Positions 1 to 9,272 of a DNA stretch of 64,000 nt are shown in pieces; position 1 is the stretch's first letter; each line of letters begins with the position of its first letter. A program made the translations under genes and the position numbers. Under the pieces are notes generated by a model. The model saw only the letters and a list, made by a program, of their open reading frames with translations, was not told the DNA's origin and searched no databases. The DNA comes from Pseudomonas sp. Root71 (GTDB lineage Bacteria; Pseudomonadota; Gammaproteobacteria; Pseudomonadales; Pseudomonadaceae): assembly GCF_001429045.1 (NCBI RefSeq), contig NZ_LMHY01000009.1, forward strand, positions 31,966-95,965, given 5' to 3'.

Positions 1-534
1 GCCGTTGCAGAAGTTGATGTCCAGCTCCTGCGGGCTGGCGTCTTTGGCTTCGCGGATGGCCCGCAGACGACCGTCCTTCACCAGCAATCGCCCATAGGGT
101 CCCGGTTGCCGGGTATGGAAACCCGCCACCGCCACCGCTGCGCCGTCTATCAGCGCCCGACGCAAACGGTTCAGGGTCTGCGGGGTGATCAACGGCGAAT
201 CGCCAAACAGCACCAACACACAACCCTGCTCGTGAGCCTGCAGTGCAGGCCGGGCCGCCAGCAACGCATGGGCCGTGCCCAGTTGTTCGTGCTGGGTAAA
301 CACCTGCGCCGTCGGTGCCACCTGTTGCAGGTACTCGGCCACCTGCCCGCCGCCGGCGCCCACCACCACCGCCCGTTGCTCGATGCCCGCCGTCGCCACC
401 GCCGCCAGCACATGGCCGAGCAGCGGCCGGTTGCCCACCGGGTGCAAGACCTTGGGCAGCGGCGAACGCATGCGCGTGCCCTGCCCGGCCGCGAGAATCA
501 CCGCCAGGGTCGGCCAGCCAATGTTGTCGCTCAT
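1..534 (-). CDS. GlmU-like sugar-1-phosphate nucleotidyltransferase (3' end outside window)
   Basis: The 178 visible codons form an N-terminal nucleotidyltransferase domain that would transfer a nucleotide to a sugar 1-phosphate. Signature near residues 14-28 is LAAGQGTRM followed by PLPKVLHPVG, as in the uridyltransferase half of GlmU. GlmU-like motifs follow: QLGTAHAL, LFGDSPLI, GPYGRLL and IREAKDAS. The gene runs off the left edge, so whether it also has the GlmU acetyltransferase half cannot be seen. It lies 27 bp downstream of the aldehyde dehydrogenase and near an AmgK-like kinase. In Pseudomonas cell-wall recycling, AmgK and the nucleotidyltransferase MurU work as a pair, so a kinase-plus-activation module is a fair inference; the sugar is unknown. 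The housekeeping GlmU is unlikely in this context. Confidence 0.8.
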   Translation of the reverse strand, partial: MSDNIGWPTLAVILAAGQGTRMRSPLPKVLHPVGNRPLLGHVLAAVATAGIEQRAVVVGAGGGQVAEYLQQVAPTAQVFTQHEQLGTAHALLAARPALQAHEQGCVLVLFGDSPLITPQTLNRLRRALIDGAAVAVAGFHTRQPGPYGRLLVKDGRLRAIREAKDASPQELDINFCNG

Positions 535-561
535 CACGATCCTCCTGTGTGCATCACGGCT

Positions 562-2070
562 TCAGGCCGGATCGCGATAGAACACGTCGTCGGCGTAGGG
601 ATACCACCAGTCCTGGATTTTCGGCTGGTGGTCGATGATGACCATTTTCGAGCGGCGGAACGCTTCCAGCCCCTGGCGCCCGAGCTCGCGCCCAAGGCCG
701 GACATCTTCCAGCCACCGAACGGCAGCGCATCGTTGTCGATCAGCGGATTGTTGACCCAGACCATCCCCGCCTCCAGACGCTCGGCGGCTTCCATGGCTT
801 CGGCCAGGTCCGTGGAAAACAGCGAGGCGCCAAGGCCGAACGGCGAATCGTTGGCCAAGCGCACCGCCTCGTCGAAATCGCTGACCCGGCAGATCGCCGC
901 CACCGGGCCGAAGCACTCTTCCTGCAGAATCGCCATATCACCGGTCACGCCGGTGAGGATGGTCGGCTCATAGAACCAGCCGACGCTGTGCCCGGGTGGA
1001 ATCCGCCCGCCGCACACCACTGTCGCGCCCTTGGCCACGGCGTCATCGACCAGGCGCATGACCTTGTTGCGTGCCGCCTCGCTGACCATCGGCCCGATCT
1101 CCGAGCGCTCCAGGCCATGACCGATACGCAGGGCGCGGGTGCGCTCGGCGAACTTCGCGACAAACTCGTCATGGATTTCATCGACGACGTAGAAGCGCTC
1201 GGCCGACGTGCAGATCTGCCCGCTCAAGTGGAACGCCGCCGTCACCGCCCCCGCCGCCGCCACGTCCAGTGGCGCATACCTGGAGATGATCAGCGGATCG
1301 CTGCCACCGGCCTCGATCACGCAAGGTTTCATCCGTTCGGCGCAGGCCACGGCCACCGCCTTGCCTGCGGCCACGCTGCCGGTGAAGGCCACCGCATGGG
1401 TCTGATCCGACTGCACCAGCAATTGCGCGGTGACTGCATCGCCCGGCACGCAAGACACCAGCCCCGGCAGCAACGCGGTGAAATGCTCCATGAACTTGAG
1501 GGTGCACAGGGTCGTGGCTTCCGCCGGCTTGATGATGCAGGCATTGCCCGCCGCCAGCGACGCGGCGACCGTCCAGCACATCAGCAGGATAGGAAAGTTG
1601 AACGGCATGATGTGCACGCTGACGCCGTACGGCTCGTAACGCACATGCTGGAAGGAGCCGATCTGCGTGGTGCCGGCGACCTTGCCGGCATCGTCCCGGG
1701 CCATCTCCGCGTAGTAGCGAAAGATCGGCGCGCAGTTGGCCAGTTCGCCCATGGCTTCGGGAAATGGCTTGCCCATCTCCAGGGTCATCAGGCGGGCGAC
1801 TTCACGGTTGCAGGCCAGGTTCTGCTCAATGGCATTGGCCAGCTGATGCAAGCGCGCGGCGCGACTTTTCGCATCGATCAGGCGCCATTGGCGTTGCGCG
1901 GCGGTGGCGGCATCGGTGGCGGTCTGCACATCGGTTTCGCCACACACGCCGACTTGCCCGACCGGTTGCAGGGTCGCCGGGTCGAGCACTTCGCGCACAC
2001 GGCCATCGGTCAGCGGCAGGAATTCAGAATTGATGAAACGCAATGCGGTGTCAGTGTTGAACGCGGCCAT
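562..2070 (-). CDS. Aldehyde dehydrogenase (succinate-semialdehyde dehydrogenase-like)
   Basis: A 502-residue NAD(P)-dependent aldehyde dehydrogenase of normal family length. Catalytic Asn158 lies in MPFNFP, Lys181 in IIKPAE, the general base Glu253 in VIEAGGSDP, and the nucleophile Cys287 in SGQICTSAERF. An in-frame extension upstream is possible, but the ATG at 2070 has AAGGA eight bases before it and gives the canonical N-terminus. The start lies inside the last 20 bp of the upstream kinase gene, so the two are probably translationally coupled. In this locus it could oxidise the aldehyde made by the FAD amine oxidase at 11788-13185; that pairing is inferred from context (compare PuuB/PuuC in putrescine breakdown). 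Confidence 0.9.
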   Translation of the reverse strand: MAAFNTDTALRFINSEFLPLTDGRVREVLDPATLQPVGQVGVCGETDVQTATDAATAAQRQWRLIDAKSRAARLHQLANAIEQNLACNREVARLMTLEMGKPFPEAMGELANCAPIFRYYAEMARDDAGKVAGTTQIGSFQHVRYEPYGVSVHIMPFNFPILLMCWTVAASLAAGNACIIKPAEATTLCTLKFMEHFTALLPGLVSCVPGDAVTAQLLVQSDQTHAVAFTGSVAAGKAVAVACAERMKPCVIEAGGSDPLIISRYAPLDVAAAGAVTAAFHLSGQICTSAERFYVVDEIHDEFVAKFAERTRALRIGHGLERSEIGPMVSEAARNKVMRLVDDAVAKGATVVCGGRIPPGHSVGWFYEPTILTGVTGDMAILQEECFGPVAAICRVSDFDEAVRLANDSPFGLGASLFSTDLAEAMEAAERLEAGMVWVNNPLIDNDALPFGGWKMSGLGRELGRQGLEAFRRSKMVIIDHQPKIQDWWYPYADDVFYRDPA

Positions 2071-3124
2071 GGGATGATCCTTGAACCAATCGATAAGGGG
2101 TTTCACGCAACGTCGCCAGGGTCGCGGCGGGCAGCTCTTCACGCCAGTCGGGCACGTGCCGGTCGAGCCATTGGCGAAGGGGCGCAAAGGCCTCGGCGTC
2201 CAGGGCGCGGACAAACAAACCCAGGGTGCGCGGCAAATGCGCCAGGTAACCGTGCTTGCCGTCACGGCCGGCCAGGCGCACGAAAATCCCCAGCACCTTG
2301 GCGTGACGCTGGGCGGCCAGGCACCGGTAATCTTCGAGAAAACCCGGCGCATCCAGCTCCGGGCGCTGCAACAGGTAATGGCTGATCAGTGCCTCGCGCA
2401 GTGCCTCGGGCACATCGCGCCGGGCGTCTTCGAGCAGCGACATCAGGTCATAGGCCGCCGCCCCGACCAGGGCGTCCTGGAAATCCAGCAAGCCGCAGGC
2501 GGCGACACCTTCGCGGCCTTGCAACAGCATCAGGTTGTCGACGTGAAAGTCGCGCAGCACCAGGGCTTCACGGCGTTTTGCGACATCGCGACAAGTGTCG
2601 GCGAACAACGCCAGATACTCATCGCGCAGGTCTTGCGCCGCGTCCTTGCCGATCAGCAGCGGCACGTACCAGTCGATAAACAATGCGTACTCGTCCGCCA
2701 GTCGCTGCCCGTCGTAAGGCGCCAGTTCCGTGGCTGGCGCAGCGCGATGCAAGGCCACCAGCGTATCGACCGCCAGGTGATACAGCTGCGACTCCGAATG
2801 CCCGGCCAGCAGCAGCCGGGTGTAGGTGTCGTGACCGAAATCCTCGATCAACGCCAGCCCCGCCGCTTCGTCCACTTCCAGCAAGGCCGGCGCGGACAGG
2901 CCCAGCCCCTGCAACTGCCGGGCGATGCGCACGAACGGGCCGATCGGCTCACTGTCGGGGGGCGAATCCATCAGCAACAGGCCGGCGCCCTCCAGGCGGA
3001 AATAACGCCGGGTCGAAGCATCCGCCGGCAAGGCGACCAGCAAGGTCCCGGCGTGACCGGCGCGGGCCAGAAAGGCGGCGCGCAGATCTTCACGGGTTGG
3101 CAATGACGCCAGTGCATCTGTCAT
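2051..3124 (-). CDS. AmgK-like sugar kinase (aminoglycoside phosphotransferase fold)
   Basis: A 357-residue APH-fold kinase. The catalytic loop is RDFHVDNLM (His194, Asp196, Asn197) and the metal-binding segment is LLDFQDALVG (Asp214, Asp217). The C-terminal QRHAKVLGIFVRL and RDGKHGYLAHLPR segments are characteristic of the anomeric kinase AmgK, which phosphorylates free N-acetylmuramate or GlcNAc at C1. A longer in-frame reading to 3505 crosses the preceding cupin in another frame and is rejected; ATG at 3124 gives the family N-terminus. It is 5 bp from the cupin stop and overlaps the aldehyde dehydrogenase start. Together with the GlmU-like gene it could make a nucleotide sugar from a free sugar. 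Which sugar, and whether this replaces or duplicates true amgK, is not visible. Confidence 0.8.
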   Translation of the reverse strand: MTDALASLPTREDLRAAFLARAGHAGTLLVALPADASTRRYFRLEGAGLLLMDSPPDSEPIGPFVRIARQLQGLGLSAPALLEVDEAAGLALIEDFGHDTYTRLLLAGHSESQLYHLAVDTLVALHRAAPATELAPYDGQRLADEYALFIDWYVPLLIGKDAAQDLRDEYLALFADTCRDVAKRREALVLRDFHVDNLMLLQGREGVAACGLLDFQDALVGAAAYDLMSLLEDARRDVPEALREALISHYLLQRPELDAPGFLEDYRCLAAQRHAKVLGIFVRLAGRDGKHGYLAHLPRTLGLFVRALDAEAFAPLRQWLDRHVPDWREELPAATLATLRETPYRLVQGSSHGRVQH

Positions 3125-3129
3125 GGCAG

Positions 3130-3474
3130 TCACCGGATCATGTAGACCTTTTTGATGGTCTCGTGGACGGTGCACACACCCTTCCAGTCCTTGCCGAAGA
3201 AGGCGGCGGTGTCCGGCCTGATCTCGATCACCTCGCCGGACTCGTGGACGTACGTGCAGCGGCCTTCGAGAAAGTGGCAGAACTCGTCGCTGGTCACATG
3301 GCAGAACCACTTGCCCGGGGTGCAGATCCAGATACCGCATTCGGACTGGCCTTCGGGGCCTTTGTGCAGCACCACGCCGGAAACACGGGATTCGCCTTCG
3401 AGCATGGTCGGGATCACGCCCCAATCCTTGACGTCGGTGATGCTCAGCGGGTCGTACAGAAACGGGGTAGTCAT
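3130..3474 (-). CDS. Small cupin protein (DUF861 type)
   Basis: A 114-residue single-domain cupin resembling the DUF861 group (ureidoglycine aminohydrolase and ethanolamine-utilisation cupins). The barrel carries GIWICTPGKWFCHVTSDEFCHFLEG and a closing W-K-G-V-C-T-V-H-E-T-I-K-K-V-Y-M stretch typical of the family. It overlaps nothing and lies 5 bp before the kinase gene, in the same operon. A related cupin sits upstream at 3650-4018 and a third at 13199-13558, so three cupins share this locus. Such cupins often accompany amine or polyamine oxidases, possibly as binding proteins or sugar/amine isomerases; the role here is unknown. Confidence 0.85.
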   Translation of the reverse strand: MTTPFLYDPLSITDVKDWGVIPTMLEGESRVSGVVLHKGPEGQSECGIWICTPGKWFCHVTSDEFCHFLEGRCTYVHESGEVIEIRPDTAAFFGKDWKGVCTVHETIKKVYMIR

Positions 3475-3528
3475 TGTTTTTCTCCAAAAAAGTCCGTTGG
3501 CCCAATGCCGATCAGACACCGCGATCCT

Positions 3529-3620
3529 TGTGGGAGCGAGCTTGCTCGCGATGGCGCAATAACATTCAATATCAACGTTGACTGACCCGCCGCCATCGCG
3601 AGCAAGCTCGCTCCCACAGG
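3529..3620. repeat. REPIN (paired inverted REP elements)
   Basis: Two REP palindromes with the GTGGGAGCGAGCTTGCTC core face each other across a short spacer, forming one long stem. It separates the two cupin genes, so it may act as a processing or partial termination point in the operon. Confidence 0.9.
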
Positions 3621-3649
3621 TTTCGCCTTTTAACCGTTCAGCATCAGGT

Positions 3650-4018
3650 TCAAGCCAGCATGTACACGTTGCGCAGGGTTTCGCGGACGTTGCATTCGCC
3701 CGTCCAGCCGGCCGGGAACAGCACCAGGGTGTTGGGGCGCACCTCGATCACTTCGCCGTTGTCATGACGGTACGTGGCGTGCCCCGCGATGAAGTGGCAC
3801 AGCTCGTCCCGGGGAATCGACAACCGCCAGCGCCCGGGGGTGCACACCCACAATCCGCTTTCCGGGCTGTTGTTCGGGCCCTTGAACAGCAAGCGGCCGC
3901 TGGAATGCGAGACGCCTTCGACGGCGTCGCTCTGCACGCCCCAGTCCACCAGGTCGGTGCGGCTGCTGACGGCTTCGAGGTACGGCGTGATACCCGCCGT
4001 GGTGGATGAATCAGGCAT
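3650..4018 (-). CDS. Small cupin protein (DUF861 type), second copy
   Basis: A 122-residue cupin related to the one at 3130-3474: both share a G-L/I-W-V/I-C-T-P-G-R/K-W strand, a DELCHFI/DEFCHFL strand and an R/HET-L/I-R/K-N/K-V-YM ending. The ATG at 4018 overlaps the last 8 bp of the glycosyltransferase gene, so the pair is transcribed and probably translated together. It is followed by a REPIN. A direct role in sugar or amine binding is possible but nothing in the sequence fixes the substrate. Confidence 0.85.
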   Translation of the reverse strand: MPDSSTTAGITPYLEAVSSRTDLVDWGVQSDAVEGVSHSSGRLLFKGPNNSPESGLWVCTPGRWRLSIPRDELCHFIAGHATYRHDNGEVIEVRPNTLVLFPAGWTGECNVRETLRNVYMLA

Positions 4019-5294
4019 CGTTGAGCACCTTGTCGAGAATTGCAGCCGCGTCTTGCGGCCCCTTGCGCGATTGCATCTGCGCGCTGGTGCGCTGCAGGCG
4101 TTGGCGCATCGCCTCGTCGTTGAGGCACGCGTGGAGTTTTTCCGCCAGCTGTTCTTCGCTCCATTCGTAGCGGTCGAGCTTGAAGCCGTGGCCGCTTTCT
4201 TCGGCGCGCATGGCGTTGTCGTGGCCGTCCCAGACGTAGGACATGACGATCGCCGGTTTGCCGAAGAACAGGCACTCGGTGAAGCTGTTGTTGCCGCCGT
4301 GGTGGATCACCGCGTCGACCTGGGCAATCACCGATGGCTGCGGGAACCAGTTAGAAATCTGCACGTTGTCCGGCAGGTCCGGGTACTCGTCGAGGTGCTC
4401 GCCGACGTTGAACAGCGCCCGGTAAGGCAGCTTGCCCACCGCCTCGATCAGACGCTTGAGCAGCTCGACATCGCCGGAACCGAGGCTGCCGAAACTGGCG
4501 TACAGCAGCGGCTTGTCGTTGTGGGCGCGAAACTGCGGAATCTCGTAGGGCGTGTCGTGGCGCACGCAACCCTGCAGGTAATGGAAGCGCTCGGCCGGCA
4601 ATGGGTGGCGCCGGTCGAACTTCACCGCATCCGGGTACAGCAGCAGGTTCATGAACGGCGAGGCTTCAAAGAAGGTACCCAGCGGATACGGCTGCTCGCC
4701 ATGGGCCTGGAGGAACTGGTTGAAGTCGTCGTGGATCGGCCCGACCACTTCTTCGAAACGCTGGCGGAATAGCGCGTGGCCAGCCTTGTCGTCGATGCTC
4801 ATGCCCGACAGGTGCGGCGGGATATCCGGGTCTTCGATCTCGTTTTCCGAGCAGGAAATGATCCGCACCCAGGGCTTGCCGTATTGCTTGATCGCCGGGA
4901 ACAGGATCACGTTGTCGACGCAGATCAGGTCGGGCTTGACCTTGTCCAGCACCGCCGGCAGGTCCTTTTGCGCCCACTTGGCGGTTTCGACGATGGCGGC
5001 CCAGCATTCCTTGACGTAGTTGTCGATCTGGTCGAGCGGCGACTTGCGGAAGTTCGGGATGTGGCCGTTGATGAAATCCACCCAGTAGCGGGCCATCTCT
5101 TCGGCCGGCATCGGTGCCGACATGTTGACCATGTGCTCTTCAAAACCATAACCGGCGTAGACACCGCTCATGCCCGGGTCGGTGAGGAACACCGCTTTGT
5201 GCCCCAGGGCTTCACAGGCCTGGGCGATACCCACTGAGTTCAGGGCCGGGCCGTAGGCGGCTTCGGGGAAGAATGCGATCACTTTCTGTTTCAT
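4011..5294 (-). CDS. GT1-family glycosyltransferase (UGT/MGT-like), copy 1
   Basis: A 427-residue GT-B fold enzyme of family GT1, which moves a sugar from a nucleotide sugar to a small acceptor. The N-terminal acceptor domain begins KVIAFFPEAAYGPALNSVG. The C-terminal donor-binding signature is WFPQPSVIAQVDAVIHHGGNNS, with HHGG at residues 331-334 and DGHDN at 356-360. GGAG lies nine bases before ATG at 5294. It is a paralogue of the gene at 10434-11717 (same length, same motifs). Neighbours on the same strand are cupins and sugar-activation enzymes downstream and a polyamine-type transporter upstream. The acceptor is unknown; an amine or antibiotic-like molecule is plausible from context. 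Confidence 0.9.
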   Translation of the reverse strand: MKQKVIAFFPEAAYGPALNSVGIAQACEALGHKAVFLTDPGMSGVYAGYGFEEHMVNMSAPMPAEEMARYWVDFINGHIPNFRKSPLDQIDNYVKECWAAIVETAKWAQKDLPAVLDKVKPDLICVDNVILFPAIKQYGKPWVRIISCSENEIEDPDIPPHLSGMSIDDKAGHALFRQRFEEVVGPIHDDFNQFLQAHGEQPYPLGTFFEASPFMNLLLYPDAVKFDRRHPLPAERFHYLQGCVRHDTPYEIPQFRAHNDKPLLYASFGSLGSGDVELLKRLIEAVGKLPYRALFNVGEHLDEYPDLPDNVQISNWFPQPSVIAQVDAVIHHGGNNSFTECLFFGKPAIVMSYVWDGHDNAMRAEESGHGFKLDRYEWSEEQLAEKLHACLNDEAMRQRLQRTSAQMQSRKGPQDAAAILDKVLNDA

Positions 5295-5326
5295 CGAGTG
5301 CTGCTCCTGCCTGGTCTTTTTATTGT

Positions 5327-6406
5327 TCAGCGCGTCAATACGCGGGCATGCCGGGCCTGCCAGCCCAGCCGGATGGTCGTGTCGATTGCAAAATGGGCGA
5401 ATTCAAACTGTGAGGACGGCACGCGCACGATCAGCGGCTTGTCGCTGAGGGGGGTCTGCACGTGCAGGTTGGTGTCGAGGCCGTGGTAGGCGACTTCGAC
5501 GATCTTGCCGCTGACCTGATTGGCGCAATCGCCGCCCTGCTCCGTCAGCACTTGCAGGCGTTCGGGGCGCACCACCACGGCGACGGATTGGCCGCTCACC
5601 GAAGGCGCATCGGTTTCGACGCTCAACTCGTGGCCGTTGACCCGCACCGAGTGCGGGCCCGAGCGCACGCCTTCGAGCAGATTGCTGACGCCGATGAAGT
5701 TGGCGACAAAACGGCTGTTGGGGTTTTCGTAGAGCTCGGTCGGGCTGCCGCACTGGCAGACCTTGCCGCCATCCAGGACTGCCATGCGGTCGGACATCAC
5801 CAGGGCTTCTTCCTGGTCGTGGGTGACGATGATGAAGGTGATGCCGCTATCGTGCTGCAGGCGCTTGAGTTCCAGCTGCATCTTTTCCCGCAGCTTTTTG
5901 TCGAGGGCGCCCAAGGGCTCGTCGAGCAACAACACCCGCGGACGCTTGACCAGCGCCCGGGCCAATGCCACCCGCTGACGCTGGCCGCCGGAAAGCTGAT
6001 CGGGCTTGCGCTCGGCCAGCTCACCCAGTTGCGCGGTGTTCAGCACTTCATCGACCCGGCGGCGGATTTCGGATTCCGGCAGGCGCTCCATTTCCAGGCC
6101 GTAGGCGATGTTCTTGCGCACGGTCATGTTGGGGAACAGCGCGTAGGACTGGAACATCAGGTTCAGCGGGCGCTTGTTAGCCGGCAGCGGCGAGATGTCG
6201 TTGCCGTCCAGGTAGATGCAACCACCGCTGGGGGTCTCGAAACCGGCGAGCATGCGCAGCAGCGTGGTCTTGCCGCAGCCCGACGGACCGAGCAGCGCGA
6301 AGAACTCGTTCTCGCGGATGCTCAGCGACACCTCGTTGACCGCCAGGCCGTTGCCATAGGACTTGCTGACCTTATCCAGGATCAGTACCGCGGAAGAATT
6401 ATTCAT
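5327..6406 (-). CDS. Polyamine-type ABC transporter ATPase (PotA-like)
   Basis: A 359-residue ATPase. Walker A GPSGCGKTT is at 40-48, the LSGGQ signature at 138-142, and Walker B LLLDEP ends near 164; the remaining ~120 residues form a TOBE-type C-terminal domain, as in PotA/FbpC-type proteins. ATG at 6406 overlaps the end of the PotC-like permease by 8 bp. With the two permeases and binding protein it completes an importer of the spermidine/putrescine class. It lies 32 bp upstream of the GT1 gene, so importer and glycosyltransferase likely share a transcript. Confidence 0.93.
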   Translation of the reverse strand: MNNSSAVLILDKVSKSYGNGLAVNEVSLSIRENEFFALLGPSGCGKTTLLRMLAGFETPSGGCIYLDGNDISPLPANKRPLNLMFQSYALFPNMTVRKNIAYGLEMERLPESEIRRRVDEVLNTAQLGELAERKPDQLSGGQRQRVALARALVKRPRVLLLDEPLGALDKKLREKMQLELKRLQHDSGITFIIVTHDQEEALVMSDRMAVLDGGKVCQCGSPTELYENPNSRFVANFIGVSNLLEGVRSGPHSVRVNGHELSVETDAPSVSGQSVAVVVRPERLQVLTEQGGDCANQVSGKIVEVAYHGLDTNLHVQTPLSDKPLIVRVPSSQFEFAHFAIDTTIRLGWQARHARVLTR

Positions 6407-7205
6407 GGGTGCGAGGAGCCTTGTTGAGACGCTGCGAAGCCAGCAGCGCGGTGATGCTGACCAGCATCACCAGCGTCGCCAGAGCATTGATTTCCGGGGT
6501 GACGCCAAAGCGGATCATGGCGTAGATCTGCATGGGCAACGTGGTCGAGGCCTGGCCGGAGCCGGAGTTGAAAAAGGCGATGATGAATTCGTCCACCGAC
6601 AGGGTGAACGAGAGCAACCCACCGGCCAGCACACCGGGGAAAATCACCGGCAGCAGTACCCGACGCAAGGTGGTGAACCAGCTCGCGCCCAGGTCGATCG
6701 AGGCTTCGAGGATCGAATAGTCAAAGTGCTTGAGCCGCGTGCGCACCACCGCGCAGACGAAGGCAATGTTGAACACCGCGTGGCTGATGATGATCGAGTG
6801 CAGCCCCAGGCCGACCTTGAGCAGGTTGAAGAAACTCAACAGCGCAATCGCCAGCACGATGTCGGGGATGATCATCGGCGCCATCAGCAAGGTGTCGACC
6901 ACCTGGCCTTTGTCGTTGCCCTTGCGGCGCAACTCGATACCCAGCGCCAGGAACGTGCCGAGCACACAGGCAATCAAGGTCGCCGACAAGGCAACGATCA
7001 GGGTGTTGAGCGCCGCTGACAGAATCGCCGTGTTGTGCGCCAGTGCCGCGTACCATTTCAGCGATACGCCGCCCCAGGCGGTAGGCAATCCGGACTTGTT
7101 GAACGACAGCAGGATCAGCACCAGGATCGGTATATATAAGAAGGCGTACACCAGCCCCAGGTGCGAACCCAGCACGGTGGCGCTGACAGAACGAGACTGA
7201 CTCAT
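6399..7205 (-). CDS. Polyamine-type ABC permease (PotC-like)
   Basis: A 268-residue inner-membrane permease with about six hydrophobic segments and the EAA loop EASIDLGASWFTTLRRVLLP that docks to the ATPase. An in-frame upward extension to 7514 lies inside the other permease gene and is not used; ATG at 7205 overlaps that gene's stop (ATGA). Substrate class is inferred from homology only. Confidence 0.92.
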   Translation of the reverse strand: MSQSRSVSATVLGSHLGLVYAFLYIPILVLILLSFNKSGLPTAWGGVSLKWYAALAHNTAILSAALNTLIVALSATLIACVLGTFLALGIELRRKGNDKGQVVDTLLMAPMIIPDIVLAIALLSFFNLLKVGLGLHSIIISHAVFNIAFVCAVVRTRLKHFDYSILEASIDLGASWFTTLRRVLLPVIFPGVLAGGLLSFTLSVDEFIIAFFNSGSGQASTTLPMQIYAMIRFGVTPEINALATLVMLVSITALLASQRLNKAPRTHE

Positions 7206-8062
7206 GAGCGCGCCCCTTCTGCACGACGGGCCACCAGGGCCTGGATGAACAACAGGATCAACATGATCGCGATCAGGAAGAAGCTCAGCGCCGCACCGAA
7301 CGGCCAGTCCCGCGCCGTGAGGAATTGCGAATAAATCAGGTTGCCGACCATCTGCACCTGCTTGCCGCCCAGCAGGTCGGCAGTGATGAAGTTGCCGATG
7401 CTCAGCACGAACACAAACACCGCGCCCGCCGCGATACCCGGCACGCTCAGCGGCAGGATGATCCGGCGAAAGGTCATCCAGCCCGAGGCGCCGAGGTCTT
7501 TCGAGGCGTCCCACAATTCGTTGTTGATCCGCGACAGCGACGAGAAAATCGCCAGGATCACAAAGGGGATGTAGTTGTAGACCAGCCCCAGCACCACGGA
7601 CGATTCGGTGTACAGCAGGCTGATGGGTTCGCCGCTGTAGCCGAGCATTTGCAATAGGCGGTTGATCAGGCCTTCGCGGTTGAGCAGGACGATCCAGGCG
7701 TAGGTGCGGATCAGGTAATTGCTCCAGAACGGCAGCATCACCAGAAACAGATACACCGCCTGACGCCGCCGTGGCGCACGGGCAATCGCATAGGCCGCCG
7801 GGTAGCCGATCAACACCGCGAACACTGTGGCCAGCCCGGCGATCTTCGCCGATTTGAGCAGGATGCCCAGGTACAGCGGATCGAACGCGCGCTGGTAGTT
7901 TTCCCAGGTGAACAACCAGTCGATGCCGCCATAGGCGCCACGTTCAACGAAGCTGTAGACCAGCACCAACAGGCACGGAATCACCAGGAACATCAGCAGC
8001 CAGCCGAAGCCGGGCGCAAGAAGCCAGGCCGACAGGCGCCTGTCAGCATGCAAAGCACTCAT
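7202..8062 (-). CDS. Polyamine-type ABC permease (PotB-like)
   Basis: A 286-residue permease with an N-terminal hydrophobic segment (LLMFLVIPCLLVLVYSF) and the EAA loop DASKDLGASGWMTFRRIILP. It is the first of the two permeases, separated from the binding-protein gene by 82 bp, and overlaps the PotC-like gene by 4 bp. It forms the transmembrane pore with that protein. Confidence 0.92.
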   Translation of the reverse strand: MSALHADRRLSAWLLAPGFGWLLMFLVIPCLLVLVYSFVERGAYGGIDWLFTWENYQRAFDPLYLGILLKSAKIAGLATVFAVLIGYPAAYAIARAPRRRQAVYLFLVMLPFWSNYLIRTYAWIVLLNREGLINRLLQMLGYSGEPISLLYTESSVVLGLVYNYIPFVILAIFSSLSRINNELWDASKDLGASGWMTFRRIILPLSVPGIAAGAVFVFVLSIGNFITADLLGGKQVQMVGNLIYSQFLTARDWPFGAALSFFLIAIMLILLFIQALVARRAEGARS

Positions 8063-8144
8063 TAACCCTATCCTCCCGCCTCAGGACAGAGGCGGCTTGC
8101 GAGTGTGGCGAGGCATGCCGGGCATGCCTCGGATCGACGTGGCG

Positions 8145-9200
8145 TTAGTTCTGCGCCGCCATGATTTCGGTGACGGCGCGGGTGTAGGCCTTTTGCGTGG
8201 TGCCGCCCAGATCGCGCAATTGCTCCATTTTCAGCAGCTCGGCGGGGGCGATGGTCAGGTTGGGGTATTGCTTGAGCAAGTCAGCGGACAACCCGGCCAT
8301 GGCCGCCTGGTTGGGAACTTTGTAGAGGATGTTTTCAGCGACCCAGGCGTGGTTTTCCCTGGCCAGCATGAAGTTGATGAACTTGAAGGCTTCGTCCTGG
8401 TGCTTCGAGCTTTTCAACACGACCATGGTGTCCACCCACAGGTCGGAACCTTCCTTGGGCACCACGAACTTGATCGCCGCGTTGGCCTGGGTGCCGTAGT
8501 TGCACCAGCCGTCCCAGGCGTGGGCCATCAGCGATTCGCCGGAGGCCAGCTTGGAGTAGAAGGTGGTGTCGTCGAAGGAGAGAATGCGTTTCTTGGTGGC
8601 GATCAGTTGATCGCGAACCGCGGCGATTTGCGCGGGGTCGCTGTCGTTGACCGACCAGCCCTTGGCGAGGAAACCGGCGCCGAGCATCCAGCGGTCGGTG
8701 GCGAGCATCGTCACTTTGCCCTTGAGCGCATCGCTCGGATTGAGCAGCTCGTTCCAGCTCTGTGGCGCCGGCGTCACCTTGTCGGAGCGGTAGCAGATGC
8801 CGGTAGTGCCCCAGGTGTAAGGCACGGAGAACCGGTTGCCCTGGTCATACTCCAGGTGCGTGGCTTCGGGGTAGAGGTTTTTCAGGTTGGGGACCTTGAC
8901 CGGATCGATGTCCGCCAGCAGCCCCTGTTTGTGCAGGACTTCGGCGAAAGGCGAGGAGACGAACACCACGTCGTACCCTTCACCACCGGAGGCCATCAGC
9001 TTGCCCATGATTTCTTCGTTGGTGGCGTGCAGCGCCTTGTCGACGTCCACACCGCTGGCAGCCTTGAACTTCTCCAGCGCATCCGGGGCCATGTAGCCGT
9101 CCCAGATGGAAATCACCATATCTTTCGCACTTGCAGCCTGTGAAGCGATCGCCAGGGAAACGGCCAATCCCACGCACAGAAGATCATTCAGCTTGCTCAT
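8145..9200 (-). CDS. Periplasmic polyamine-type binding protein (PotD-like)
   Basis: A 351-residue solute-binding protein with a clear signal peptide (cleavage after SQAASA, near residue 25) and the mature start KDMVISIWDGYMAPDALEKF, as in PotD/PotF. It would capture a polyamine-like amine and hand it to the permeases at 6399-8062. It is the promoter-proximal gene of the minus-strand unit; the 199-bp gap to the divergent regulator should hold its promoter. Confidence 0.92.
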   Translation of the reverse strand: MSKLNDLLCVGLAVSLAIASQAASAKDMVISIWDGYMAPDALEKFKAASGVDVDKALHATNEEIMGKLMASGGEGYDVVFVSSPFAEVLHKQGLLADIDPVKVPNLKNLYPEATHLEYDQGNRFSVPYTWGTTGICYRSDKVTPAPQSWNELLNPSDALKGKVTMLATDRWMLGAGFLAKGWSVNDSDPAQIAAVRDQLIATKKRILSFDDTTFYSKLASGESLMAHAWDGWCNYGTQANAAIKFVVPKEGSDLWVDTMVVLKSSKHQDEAFKFINFMLARENHAWVAENILYKVPNQAAMAGLSADLLKQYPNLTIAPAELLKMEQLRDLGGTTQKAYTRAVTEIMAAQN

Positions 9201-9272
9201 AAATACTCACCCGACGATTGTTTATTGTTGTGTTCGAAGGCAGTACGGCAAAACGAGAAACGATTGCTGGTG

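Noticed and set aside
106..2385. Long plus-strand reading frame of 759 codons
   Set aside because: It is antisense to the nucleotidyltransferase, aldehyde dehydrogenase and kinase genes, which carry clear catalytic motifs; its translation is Arg/His-rich without family features, as expected of a GC-rich shadow.
5462..6427. Plus-strand reading frame opposite the importer ATPase
   Set aside because: The ATPase has complete Walker A, signature and Walker B motifs on the minus strand.
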